Source of the DNA: Actinomycetota bacterium | GTDB taxonomy: Bacteria; Actinomycetota; AC-67 | Length of the DNA: 34,768 nt | Assembly: GCA_040905475.1 (NCBI GenBank) | Contig: JBBDRM010000073.1 | Location: 761 to 35,528, forward strand | Reading direction: 5' to 3' | In this document: piece by piece, positions 7,390 through 16,386 of the stretch | How the letters are laid out: each line of letters opens with the position of its first letter | How positions within the stretch are numbered: the stretch's first letter is position 1 | The notes under the pieces: model-generated | Databases searched by the model: none | The model's input: only the letters and a program-made list of their open reading frames with translations | What the model was told of the DNA's origin: nothing | Program-made: the position numbers and the translations under genes

Positions 7390-8377
7390 GGAGATCGCGC
7401 GGCTGCTCAGGGAAGCGCCGGCGCCCGACGAGGAGTCACGACGTGCCGTGGCTTCCCGTGCAGAGCAGGTACTGAGACCCGCCGGGGCGCTGGCGAGGCT
7501 GGACGAGATATGCGGCTGGCTCGCGGCGTGGCAACGCACCGGCCGGCCCGTCGTGGCGCGTCCCGCGGTCGTCGTTTTCGTCGGCGATCACGGGGTCACT
7601 GCCGAAGGCGTCAGCGCCTACCCGGCCGCGGTAACCCCGGTGATGTTGCGAGCCCTGCGCGAAGGCGTCGCGACCGCCGCAGCGATGGCCCGCGCGGTGG
7701 GCGCCGAGCTGCACGCGGTCGACGTCGGCGCGGGACGGCCGACGGGGAACATCGTCCGCGAGCCGGCGATGGATGCGGAACGCTTCGCGGGATGCTTCGA
7801 GGCCGGACGATCCGCGGTCGTCGGGCTCGACTGCGATGTGCTCGTGCTCGGCGAGATGGGGATCGGCAACACGACACCGGCCGCGGCCGTCGCTGCCACC
7901 CTCTTCGGGGGGCCGGCCGAGGAGTGGACCGGCCGGGGAACCGGCATCGACGACGACGCCTGGGCACGGAAGGTCGCCGTGGTCGAGGCGGCGCGTGCCC
8001 GGGTGCCGTCCGAAGCCGGGCCGATCGAGATGCTTCGCGAAGCGGGCGGAGCCGAGCTCGCGGCCATCGCCGGCGCGGCGCTCGAGGCGCGGCTGCGGTC
8101 GATCCCGATCGTGCTCGACGGCTTCGTCGTCACCGCAGCCGTTGCGGCCCTCGAGGTCGCCGTGCCCGGATCGCTCGATCATTGCATCGCGGGGCATCGG
8201 TCTCCGGAGCCCGGACACGCGCTGCTGCTCTCCAAGCTCGGTAAGGAGCCGCTGCTCGAGCTCGGCATGCGACTGGGTGAGGCGAGCGGCGCGATCGCCG
8301 CGCTCCCGCTCGTCCGGCTCGCCGCCGCCGCCGTGCTCGAGGTGGCGACGTTCGAGGAGTTCGGGCTCAAACGGTGA
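7373..8377 (+). CDS. cobT: Nicotinate-nucleotide:dimethylbenzimidazole phosphoribosyltransferase
   Basis: Makes alpha-ribazole 5'-phosphate, the lower-ligand nucleotide, from nicotinate mononucleotide and dimethylbenzimidazole or a related base. The 334-residue protein has the family markers: FVGDHGVTAEGVSAYP early, GEMGIGNTT at 160-168, TGIDD, and the C-terminal MRLGEASGA with the catalytic glutamate at about Glu303 (Glu317 in the Salmonella enzyme). The ATG at 7373 lies inside the end of cobU (17-nt overlap) with GAGGAGGTG seven bases upstream. The stop overlaps the cobS start. No enzyme for making dimethylbenzimidazole (bluB or bza genes) is visible, so the base must come from elsewhere. 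Confidence 0.95.
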   Translation: MSSVDEEIARLLREAPAPDEESRRAVASRAEQVLRPAGALARLDEICGWLAAWQRTGRPVVARPAVVVFVGDHGVTAEGVSAYPAAVTPVMLRALREGVATAAAMARAVGAELHAVDVGAGRPTGNIVREPAMDAERFAGCFEAGRSAVVGLDCDVLVLGEMGIGNTTPAAAVAATLFGGPAEEWTGRGTGIDDDAWARKVAVVEAARARVPSEAGPIEMLREAGGAELAAIAGAALEARLRSIPIVLDGFVVTAAVAALEVAVPGSLDHCIAGHRSPEPGHALLLSKLGKEPLLELGMRLGEASGAIAALPLVRLAAAAVLEVATFEEFGLKR

Positions 8378-9126
8378 GCGGATTCTTCGATGCGATGGCG
8401 CTCCTCACCCGGGTCCCGACGCGCGGCGGCGCCCACACCGAGCGAGCCGTCCCGTGGCTTCCGGTCGTCGGTGCGGTCATCGGCGTGGTCGTCGCCGGCA
8501 TGTATGCATCGACGCGAGGGGCGGTCGGTCCCACCGCGGCCGCCGCGCTCGCCGTGGGTGCCGGGATCCTGCTGACGGGCGCCCTCCACGAGGACGGGCT
8601 CGCCGACACCGCGGACGCCTTCGGCGCCGGCGTGGGCCGCGAGCGAACGCTCGAGATCTTGAAGGATCCCAGACACGGAACCTACGGCACGCTGGCGCTC
8701 GTGCTCAGCGTCGTCGTACGGGTGGCCGCCCTGTCCGCGTTGACCGGGCTCGCGGCTGTGACGGCGCTGCCGGTTGCGCACTCGGTCAGCCGCGCGGCCG
8801 CCGGATGGATGCTCGGGCGACTGCCGGCGGCGACGCCCGACGGGCTGGGCGCGACGTACGCCGCCCCGGTGACCTCCCTGCAAGCGGGAGTCGCGCTGGG
8901 GATCGGCGCGATCGCCGCCGTGGGCCTCCTCGGGGTGTGGGGACTCGGCGCGGTCTCGCTGGCCGTCCTGGCGGCGTCGGGCGTGGGACGGCTGGCGGCA
9001 TCAAAGATCGGCGGCATCACCGGGGACGTGCTCGGCGCGACGCAACAACTCTGCGAGATCGGGGTGTTGCTCCTGGCCGCCGCGGCGGCCCGCGCCGGTG
9101 GGGCCGTCCCGTGGTGGCAGGGCTAG
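8374..9126 (+). CDS. cobS: Adenosylcobinamide-GDP ribazoletransferase (cobalamin synthase)
   Basis: Polytopic membrane enzyme that joins adenosylcobinamide-GDP with alpha-ribazole (phosphate) to finish the cobalamin nucleotide loop. In 250 residues it shows the CobS signature GALHEDGLADTADAFGAG with the acidic, metal-binding HEDGLADTAD core, followed by ILKDPRHGTYG. Five or more hydrophobic helices make up the rest. The start GTG at 8374 overlaps the cobT stop. It is the last gene of the riboswitch operon. No CobC-type phosphatase and no CobD/CbiB is present in the window. Confidence 0.94.
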   Translation: MSGFFDAMALLTRVPTRGGAHTERAVPWLPVVGAVIGVVVAGMYASTRGAVGPTAAAALAVGAGILLTGALHEDGLADTADAFGAGVGRERTLEILKDPRHGTYGTLALVLSVVVRVAALSALTGLAAVTALPVAHSVSRAAAGWMLGRLPAATPDGLGATYAAPVTSLQAGVALGIGAIAAVGLLGVWGLGAVSLAVLAASGVGRLAASKIGGITGDVLGATQQLCEIGVLLLAAAAARAGGAVPWWQG

Positions 9127-9129
9127 AAT
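9124..9129 (+). promoter_or_regulatory. -10 box for the zinc-ribbon membrane protein gene
   Basis: TAGAAT overlaps the cobS stop codon and suggests that the next gene has its own promoter with a start near 9136. The -35 region is not clear. Confidence 0.4.
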
Positions 9130-9163
9130 TCGGTACTCGGAGCCCCCACTCGGAGGTTCGCCG

Positions 9164-9598
9164 GTGCCCTTCTGCCACACCTGCAGGGTCGAGTACCCGA
9201 TCGACCTCGACGCGTGCACCGAATGCGGCGGCGTCCTCGTCGACGCCCCGACCCCCGAACGGCGGATCTACGCGGGCGCCGAAGCCGGCATGGTCGTCGT
9301 CGCGGTCCTGCCGCCCGAGCAAGCCTTCGTCGCGTCCGACCGGCTCGACCGCGGAGGGATCCCGAGCGCACTCCACGAGATCGGCGGCGACGGCGCCTCG
9401 ATGGATCCCACGCACGTCAACGTCCTCGTCCCTCCGGCGCAGGTGGCCGACGCCCGGCGGGTGCTACGGGGGCGGCGCGTGCGCTCGGTGCCGATCATGA
9501 CGTTCATGCTGATCGCCACGGCGATCGCGGTCTTCCTGTCGGGCCTGGTGGTCGTCGGGCGCTGGGTGCTCACGGGCTCGCCGGTCCCGGGCGGTTGA
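9164..9598 (+). CDS. Zinc-ribbon protein with DUF2007-like domain and one membrane helix
   Basis: A 144-residue protein of uncertain role. Residues 1-30 form a zinc ribbon with two CxxC knuckles (FCHTC and ACTEC). The middle part (about 40-110: MVVVAVLPPEQAFVASDRLDRGGIPSALHE, then HVNVLVPPAQVADARRVL) resembles the small DUF2007 'putative signal transducing protein' domain. One hydrophobic helix (about 116-138) near the C-terminus would anchor it in the membrane with the ribbon probably inside the cell. The start is GTG at 9164 after CGGAGG; the longer open frame back to 9098 overlaps cobS and lacks a ribosome binding site. It lies 37 nt after cobS with its own likely promoter, and ends 15 nt from convergent gcvT. 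The DUF2007 match is by eye. Confidence 0.7.
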   Translation: MPFCHTCRVEYPIDLDACTECGGVLVDAPTPERRIYAGAEAGMVVVAVLPPEQAFVASDRLDRGGIPSALHEIGGDGASMDPTHVNVLVPPAQVADARRVLRGRRVRSVPIMTFMLIATAIAVFLSGLVVVGRWVLTGSPVPGG

Positions 9599-9613
9599 CC
9601 CGCCGGAACAGAG

Positions 9614-10681
9614 CTACTTCGGCGAGCGAGGGACGAACGGGGGCCGCGTGACCCGGGCCTTCCCGCGCTTGCCGCGAACCACGACCTCGACGTCGTCCCC
9701 CTCTACCAGCGAGCCGGGAGGCTCCACGTAGGCGAGGGCGATCCCCGTCTTCAGCGTCGGCGAGAACGTGCCGCTCGTCACCGTCCCGAGCGTCCGTCCC
9801 CGGAGCTCCACCGTCGCGCCGTGGCGAGGGATGACCCGATCCACCATCTTGAGCCCGACGAGCTCCTTGCGAGGTGGGTTCGCCTCGAAGGCCGGCTTGC
9901 CGACGAAGTGGTCCTTCGAGACGGCCACCGCCCAGTCGAGGTGCGCCTCCCGCGGGGTTGTCGCGGTATCGATGTCGTTGCCGTGCAACGGATAACCCAT
10001 CTCAAGGCGCAGCGTGTCGCGAGCCGCGAGGCCACACGGCTCGCCGCCGCGAGCTTTCACTTCCGCGAGCAATCCCTCCCACAGCGTCGGGGCTAGCTCG
10101 GCGGTCGTGAAGATCTCGTAGCCGTGCTCCCCCGTGTAGCCGCTGCGCGCGATCGCCACATCGCCGACGACCGCACACCGCATGTAGCCGAGTCCCGGCA
10201 CGTTGTGGATCACCGAAGTCAACGCCTCTCGCGAACTGGGGCCTTGCACGGCGATCTTTGCGCGGAGCAGCTGCTCGATGCCGACGCCGGACGAGGCACG
10301 ATCGCGGAGCCGTCGCTCCACTTCGTCGACGTTGGAAGCGTTCGGCACGACCAGGAACTCTCCGGGTAGGAACGCGTAGACGATGATGTCATCGACGATC
10401 CCGGCGTTGTCGTCGAGGATGAGCGTGTATCGCGCTCGTCCGGGTGCGAGATCGGTCATCCGATTCGACAGAACCCGATCGAGCAGTTCGCCGGCGCCGG
10501 CGCCCCGTACCCCGATCGTCCCGAGATGCGTCACATCGAACATTCCGACGCGTTGCCGGACGGCGGTGTGCTCCGCGATCGTCCCGGCGTAGGAGATCGG
10601 CATCTCCCACCCGGCGAAGGAGCCCATGTGCGCCCCCAGCGCGCGATGCGCTGCGTCGAGCGGCGAACGGCGGGCCTCCAC
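9614..10681 (-). CDS. gcvT: Aminomethyltransferase (glycine cleavage T-protein)
   Basis: Moves the methylene group from lipoyl-bound aminomethyl on H-protein to tetrahydrofolate and releases ammonia. The 355-residue length and motifs are typical: GMFDVTHLG near the start, DDNAGIVDDIIVY with the catalytic aspartate, the folate-site block ARSGYTGEHGYEIF, and CGLAARDTLRLEMGYPLHGND. The ARDTLRLE block favours true GcvT over the YgfZ branch. GcvH and GcvP are not in the window, so the rest of the system is encoded elsewhere. The start is GTG at 10681. A consensus-like promoter ends 8 nt before it, so the mRNA is probably leaderless. The gene sits beside lpd and the lipoate genes that serve the same complex, and M. 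tuberculosis gcvT (Rv2211c) has a comparable position and strand. Confidence 0.94.
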   Translation of the reverse strand: MEARRSPLDAAHRALGAHMGSFAGWEMPISYAGTIAEHTAVRQRVGMFDVTHLGTIGVRGAGAGELLDRVLSNRMTDLAPGRARYTLILDDNAGIVDDIIVYAFLPGEFLVVPNASNVDEVERRLRDRASSGVGIEQLLRAKIAVQGPSSREALTSVIHNVPGLGYMRCAVVGDVAIARSGYTGEHGYEIFTTAELAPTLWEGLLAEVKARGGEPCGLAARDTLRLEMGYPLHGNDIDTATTPREAHLDWAVAVSKDHFVGKPAFEANPPRKELVGLKMVDRVIPRHGATVELRGRTLGTVTSGTFSPTLKTGIALAYVEPPGSLVEGDDVEVVVRGKRGKARVTRPPFVPRSPK

Positions 10682-10689
10682 GGCGGCGG

Positions 10690-10718
10690 AGCCTAGAGAT
10701 TCTCGGAAAGACCGTCAA
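10690..10718 (-). promoter_or_regulatory. Promoter of gcvT
   Basis: On the minus strand: TTGACG (10718 to 10713), exactly 17 bp of spacer, and TAGGCT (10695 to 10690). The -10 box ends 8 nt before the GTG start codon, which predicts an mRNA with 0-2 untranslated bases. This is the best -35/-10 pair I found in the window. Confidence 0.7.
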
Positions 10719-10751
10719 CGTGGTGGGCGGCTGGTCCGCCGACCGGGCGGG

Positions 10752-10757
10752 TAGGAT
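10752..10757 (+). promoter_or_regulatory. -10 box of the lpd-E2-lipB-lipA operon
   Basis: TAGGAT on the plus strand, with a predicted start near 10764. A ribosome binding site AAGGAG follows before the ATG at 10787. The -35 region is weak. It shares a 105-bp divergent region with the gcvT promoter. Confidence 0.45.
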
Positions 10758-10786
10758 GGACGCGAGGAACGGATCAAGGAGCCGTC

Positions 10787-12166
<1,380 letters not shown>

Positions 12167-12175
12167 GAGCGTGCC

Positions 12176-13516
12176 GTGAGCGTGTCGGTCGAGCTTCCCC
12201 GGATGGGCGAGAACGTCACCGAGGGCACGATCGTTCGCTGGCTCAAGCAAGAAGGCGAGTGGGTTGAGGCCGACGAGCCGCTCGTCGAGATCTCCACCGA
12301 CAAGATCGACACCGAGCTCCCCGCGCCCGCAGCCGGCAAGCTCACAAAGATCGTGGCGAAGGAGGATCAGACCGTCGAGGTCGGCGCCGAGATCGCCGTG
12401 ATCGACGAGAGCGCGTCGAAGGACGGCGCCTCCAAAGCATCCGACGCTCCCGCGACCTCCTCGGCCGAGGCCGAGCCCGAGGCTCCGGAGGAGGAAGCGC
12501 CGACGGACCGCGGGTCGGCGACGGCCAACGGCGGCGACGGCCGTAAGGAAGGCGTCGGCGCGCTCTCGCCGCTCGTACGGAAGCTGGCGCGCGAGAACGA
12601 CGTGGATCTCGCGGACGTGAAAGGCAGCGGCCGCGGCGGCCGCGTCACGAAGCAGGACGTCCTGGCTTTCCTCGAGGAGCGCGGCGCCAAGCCGGCGAAG
12701 TCCGGCCAGATCAAGACCCGCGACGCGAAAGAGGTCGCGCCTGCCCGTCCGGCCGCGGAGCCGGCTTCGGGGTTTGCCGTGCCTTCGGGCGCGAGCGAGG
12801 TGGTCCCGTTCAGCCGCATCCGCAAGGCGATCGCCGAGCACATGCGCCGGAGCCTCGGCACCGCGGCGCACGTGACCAACGTCATCGAGGTGGACATGAC
12901 CCGTATCGCGGCGCTACGCGAGCGGGCGAAGGAAGACTTCAAAGGGCAGGAGGGCTTCGGACTCACGTTCCTGCCGTTCGTCGCCTCCGCGGTCGTTCAG
13001 GCCGTCCGTGCGTTCCCCGAGTTCAACGCGCACATCGACCCGGAAGCGACCTCGGCCACGCTGTTCCGCGAGGTGAACCTCGGCATCGCCGTCGGCAGGG
13101 ACGAGGGGCTCATCGTGCCGGTGGTCAAGGGCGCCGACGGGATGAACCTGATCGGCATCGCGCGGGGCATCAACGACGTCGCGACGCGGGCGCGGACCAA
13201 AGGCGGCCTGAAGCCCGACGACGTGTCCGGCGGGACGTTCACGATCACCAACGGCGGATCGTTCGGCACGCTCGTCGAGACCCCGGTCATCAATCAGCCG
13301 CAGGCCGCGATCCTCGGCACGGGAGCGGTCGTCAAGCGTCCGATCGTGATGACGATCGACGGCGCCGACGCGATCGCGATCCGGCAGATGATGTACCTCT
13401 ACCTCACCTACGACCACCGCTGGATCGACGGCCACAAGACCGCCCAGTTCAACGCCCGCCTGAAAGCGATCCTCGAAGAAGCGGACTTCGCTTCCGAGCT
13501 CGGGCTGGAGCCGTGA
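12176..13516 (+). CDS. Lipoyl E2 acyltransferase of a 2-oxoacid dehydrogenase complex
   Basis: Carries acyl groups from the E1 dehydrogenase to CoA. In 446 residues: one lipoyl domain (1-80) with lipoylated Lys43 in EISTDKIDTELPAPAAG; an Ala/Glu/Pro-rich flexible linker (about 80-120); a peripheral subunit-binding domain (about 126-165) that would dock E1 or E3; a second linker; and the catalytic acetyltransferase fold (about 200-446) ending with DHRWIDG, with His414 and Asp418. The start is GTG at 12176 after TAGGAG. The gene pairs with lpd and overlaps lipB by 4 nt, so the lipoylated protein and the enzyme that lipoylates it are coupled. No E1 is present, so the substrate (pyruvate, 2-oxoglutarate or branched-chain) cannot be decided. 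The M. tuberculosis gene at this position is dlaT (Rv2215). Confidence 0.92.
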   Translation: MSVSVELPRMGENVTEGTIVRWLKQEGEWVEADEPLVEISTDKIDTELPAPAAGKLTKIVAKEDQTVEVGAEIAVIDESASKDGASKASDAPATSSAEAEPEAPEEEAPTDRGSATANGGDGRKEGVGALSPLVRKLARENDVDLADVKGSGRGGRVTKQDVLAFLEERGAKPAKSGQIKTRDAKEVAPARPAAEPASGFAVPSGASEVVPFSRIRKAIAEHMRRSLGTAAHVTNVIEVDMTRIAALRERAKEDFKGQEGFGLTFLPFVASAVVQAVRAFPEFNAHIDPEATSATLFREVNLGIAVGRDEGLIVPVVKGADGMNLIGIARGINDVATRARTKGGLKPDDVSGGTFTITNGGSFGTLVETPVINQPQAAILGTGAVVKRPIVMTIDGADAIAIRQMMYLYLTYDHRWIDGHKTAQFNARLKAILEEADFASELGLEP

Positions 13517-14205
13517 GGACGCTCCTCGCGGCGTGGCTCGGCCGGGTGGCGTACCGTCCGGCGTTCGAGCTGCAGCAGATCGTCGCGCAGCTCCGGGCGG
13601 AGAAGAAGCTGCCCGACACGCTGCTGCTGCTCGAGCACGAGCACGTATACACGCTCGGCCGCCGCGCTCCCGAGGAAGAGATCCTCCTGGATGCCGAGGC
13701 CCTCGCCGCTCGCGGTATCGCCGTGGAACAGACGGATCGCGGCGGTCGTGTCACCTATCACGGGCCCGGACAGCTGGTCGGCTACCCGATCATCTCACTG
13801 GGCGACACGGGCGACCTCGTCGGCTACGTCCGGTCGCTCGAGCGCGCGATGATCGCCGTCGCGGCGGACGCCGGCGTCGAGGCCGGCGTCGTCGAGGGGA
13901 TCACCGGGGTATGGGTGGGCGACCGCAAGCTCGGCGCGATTGGGATCCACGTGTCGCGAGGCATCACGACCCACGGCTTCGCCATCAACGTCAACACCGA
14001 CCTCTCGATGTTCAACGGGATCGTCCCGTGTGGATTCGTCGACCGTGGAGTCACGTCGTTGGCCGAGCAGCTCGGCCGGGACGTGTCCCTGGCCGACGTG
14101 GTCCGGTGGACGTCCAAGCGTGTCGGCGAAGCGCTTGGGGCCTTCCAAGTGATCGAGGCGTCGCCGGAGGAGCTCGGATTGGAGATGCCCCGTGTCCCTT
14201 CCTGA
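13513..14205 (+). CDS. lipB: Octanoyltransferase, lipoate biosynthesis
   Basis: Transfers octanoyl from acyl carrier protein to the lipoyl lysine of target proteins. The 230-residue protein has [11 protein letters not shown], the ligand-binding [18 protein letters not shown] (76-93), catalytic Lys139 in [19 protein letters not shown], and catalytic Cys173 in GIVPCG. These mark LipB and separate it from LplA ligases. The GTG at 13513 overlaps the E2 stop by 4 nt, and the 3' end overlaps lipA by 14 nt, so all three are translationally coupled. The E2 next door is its obvious substrate. Confidence 0.95.
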   Translation: MRTLLAAWLGRVAYRPAFELQQIVAQLRAEKKLPDTLLLLEHEHVYTLGRRAPEEEILLDAEALAARGIAVEQTDRGGRVTYHGPGQLVGYPIISLGDTGDLVGYVRSLERAMIAVAADAGVEAGVVEGITGVWVGDRKLGAIGIHVSRGITTHGFAINVNTDLSMFNGIVPCGFVDRGVTSLAEQLGRDVSLADVVRWTSKRVGEALGAFQVIEASPEELGLEMPRVPS

Positions 14206-15145
14206 GCGCAAGCTGCTCCCGCTGATATCGGTCCAGGGTCCGGCACGGAACCTCGAGCACCCGTCCACGGTGGACGGTCGGCGCAAGCCGCCGTGGCTGA
14301 AGGTGCGGATGCAGCTCGGCCCGAACTACGCCGACCTGAAGGGCATCGTGCGCCGCGAGGGCGTCCATACGATCTGCGAGGAGGCGTCGTGCCCGAACAT
14401 CTACGAGTGCTGGGAGGAACGCGAGGCGACGTTCCTTATCGGAGGTGATCGCTGCACACGCCGGTGCGCGTTCTGCGACGTGACCACCGCACGACCCGAG
14501 AGCTACGACGTCGAAGAGCCGCGCCGGGTAGCCGAGTCCGTCGAGCAGATGGGCCTGCGCTATGCGGTGATCACGAGCGTCGCGCGCGACGACCTCGCAG
14601 ACGGCGGCGCGTGGCTCTTCGCGGAGACGACCCGAGAGATCCGTGCCCGCGTCCCGGGATGCAGCGTGGAGCTCCTCGTCCCTGATTTCAAGGGATCCGA
14701 GGAAGCGCTCCGGACGGTGTGCGAAGCCGAGCCCGAGGTGTTCGCCCACAACATCGAAACGGTTCCCCGCCTGTTCGATCGGATCCGGCCGGCGTTCACG
14801 TACCCGGGGTCGCTCGAGCTGCTCCGTACGGCGCGGGCCGCCCTCCCCCCGACGAGCTACACGAAGTCCAACGTCATCGCCGGCATGGGCGAGACCCACG
14901 AAGAGGTGCTCGGCGCGATGCGGGATCTGCGGGATGCCGGGTGCGACCTGCTTACGATCGGCCAGTACCTACGGCCGAGCCCGCTCCAGATGCCGGTGGT
15001 TCGTTACGTGACTCCGGAAGAGTTCGACGCCTGGCGCACGGCCGGTCGGTCGATGGGATTCGCTTGGGTCGAGTCGGGACCCCTCGTCCGTTCCTCGTAT
15101 CACGCAGGGCGCCAGCATCGGGCCGCGCGGGTCCGCGGCGACTAA
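14192..15145 (+). CDS. lipA: Lipoyl synthase (radical SAM)
   Basis: Inserts two sulfurs into octanoyl groups to form lipoyl. The 317-residue protein has both iron-sulfur sites: the auxiliary cluster cysteines Cys62, Cys67 and Cys73 in [12 protein letters not shown], and the radical SAM motif Cys88-x3-Cys92-x2-Cys95 in [10 protein letters not shown]. The conserved serine of the C-terminal RSSYHA, which ligates the auxiliary cluster, is present. The start is GTG at 14192 inside the lipB 3' end. The auxiliary cluster is sacrificed as sulfur donor and must be rebuilt. The stop TAA overlaps the stop of the convergent SGNH gene (shared bases 15142-15145). Confidence 0.96.
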   Translation: MSLPERKLLPLISVQGPARNLEHPSTVDGRRKPPWLKVRMQLGPNYADLKGIVRREGVHTICEEASCPNIYECWEEREATFLIGGDRCTRRCAFCDVTTARPESYDVEEPRRVAESVEQMGLRYAVITSVARDDLADGGAWLFAETTREIRARVPGCSVELLVPDFKGSEEALRTVCEAEPEVFAHNIETVPRLFDRIRPAFTYPGSLELLRTARAALPPTSYTKSNVIAGMGETHEEVLGAMRDLRDAGCDLLTIGQYLRPSPLQMPVVRYVTPEEFDAWRTAGRSMGFAWVESGPLVRSSYHAGRQHRAARVRGD

Positions 15146-16179
15146 GCCAGACCCATCTTGCGGAGCTCGCCGGCGAGGTAGCTCGTGAAGACTTTCGCGC
15201 CCTTGCCGTTCAGGTGCACGAAGTCGGAGAAGTGATCCGGCGTCGGCGTAACCGACCGGCTCGCGTCGAGGAACGACGATCCCGTTTCCTGAACGAGGGT
15301 CTCGATCTCCTGCCGGAACTTCGCGTAGTCCTGTTCGCCGTTCGGATGGGCTCGGAGATAGTAGTCACCGATCGGCATCTCGACGATCACCACCTTGATC
15401 CCGGCGCTCCGGGCGCGCTCGACCATCCGACGAAGCGCCGCAGATTCCACGCCGCCGATCGTGTAGTTGCGGAGCCACGAGTTCCGCCGGCGGTCGACGA
15501 AATCCTGAACCTTCTCGGGCGAAGCGTCGACGACTCGGCGGCGCCGGCCGACGTCCAATCCGAAGGCCGTTATCGTGTCGCCCGGATTCGGCGGCCGATG
15601 CCCACGCAGCGCATCAACGAACGTGACCGGCTTGCGGAGCAAGGTTCGATACCGCCAAAGCGCGGACCAGGACATGATGCGGTGGTCCATCTGCTCGATA
15701 ACGCTCGATCGCCCGGTCAGTCGACGCACCGCTTTCGAGTTTTCGAAGTACCTGAAGAACCCCTTCTGCGTGCCGGCGTCGTTCACATCCGTGGAGTTGA
15801 CGCCGAGCACGATCACTTTGGGACGGAGCTTTGGGAAGACGAGATGCTCGGTCCAGATGTCCATGATCCGCGGGATCCCTCCCGGGAGCGCGGCGTTGTA
15901 GACGAGCGGGTTGCCGGGTAGCTCGGCACGGAGCTGGACCGGGTCGAGGCCGAAATGCATCGCCGACGTTCCGACCGTCACGATAGGTATCGGATCCTTC
16001 GCCGCGAGCGCCTCGATCTGGTCGGCTTTGGCTTGCGCCTCCCAATCGTGCCAATCGAGCGGCTCCACGAGACGGCCGTCCACCGCACGCAGCCCGACTT
16101 CCGCGCCGAACAGCAAGATGCCGAGGACGACGGCGATGACGAGCACACCCGACACCGACGGGCGGCGCAGGGGCGTCAT
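15142..16179 (-). CDS. Membrane-anchored SGNH-like protein
   Basis: A 345-residue protein with one N-terminal hydrophobic helix (about 10-30), probably an uncleaved anchor placing the rest outside the cell. The remainder resembles SGNH hydrolases of the DltD/AlgJ/GSCFA kind: [13 protein letters not shown] carries the block I serine (Ser72; GTSA instead of GDSL), [10 protein letters not shown] has an asparagine in a block III-like place, and [11 protein letters not shown] near the C-terminus carries the Asp319/His322 pair. Such enzymes move or remove acyl groups on cell-surface polymers; the substrate here is unknown. ATG at 16179. A 3-codon reading frame (16187-16176) with a better-placed ribosome binding site ends on this start codon. 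It faces lipA tail to tail with overlapping stops. Confidence 0.75.
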   Translation of the reverse strand: MTPLRRPSVSGVLVIAVVLGILLFGAEVGLRAVDGRLVEPLDWHDWEAQAKADQIEALAAKDPIPIVTVGTSAMHFGLDPVQLRAELPGNPLVYNAALPGGIPRIMDIWTEHLVFPKLRPKVIVLGVNSTDVNDAGTQKGFFRYFENSKAVRRLTGRSSVIEQMDHRIMSWSALWRYRTLLRKPVTFVDALRGHRPPNPGDTITAFGLDVGRRRRVVDASPEKVQDFVDRRRNSWLRNYTIGGVESAALRRMVERARSAGIKVVIVEMPIGDYYLRAHPNGEQDYAKFRQEIETLVQETGSSFLDASRSVTPTPDHFSDFVHLNGKGAKVFTSYLAGELRKMGLA

Positions 16180-16187
16180 GGAGTCAT
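16176..16187 (-). other. Three-codon leader frame (Met-Thr-Pro-stop) overlapping the SGNH start
   Basis: On the minus strand GGAGGAAG is followed after 7 nt by ATGACTCCATGA. The first ATG opens a frame of three codons whose TGA overlaps the ATG of the SGNH gene. From that ribosome binding site the SGNH start is 15 nt away, which is too far, so terminating ribosomes may restart on it. Translation of the minigene is an inference. Confidence 0.35.
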
Positions 16188-16286
16188 CGCTCGGCTTCCT
16201 CCGGGTAGATCCGTGCCGACACGCTCGGCAGGACGGTGGCCGTCATCAGGCTACCGTGCTTCGGCGCAGAACGGGCGACGGAGTGC

Positions 16287-16316
16287 TTGCCGGGCCCGAC
16301 GGGTCTCGTCTACGCT
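16287..16316 (+). promoter_or_regulatory. Possible promoter of the methyltransferase gene
   Basis: TTGCCG (16287-16292), an 18-bp spacer and TACGCT (16311-16316) in the divergent region. Both boxes are partial matches, and the start codon of the gene is itself unsure. Confidence 0.3.
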
Positions 16317-16386
16317 CGCGTGGCCCACCACGACCGAGGAGGATGCCTCGCCGAAGGCTTCCGGCACGCCCGGAATCGCGACTCGA

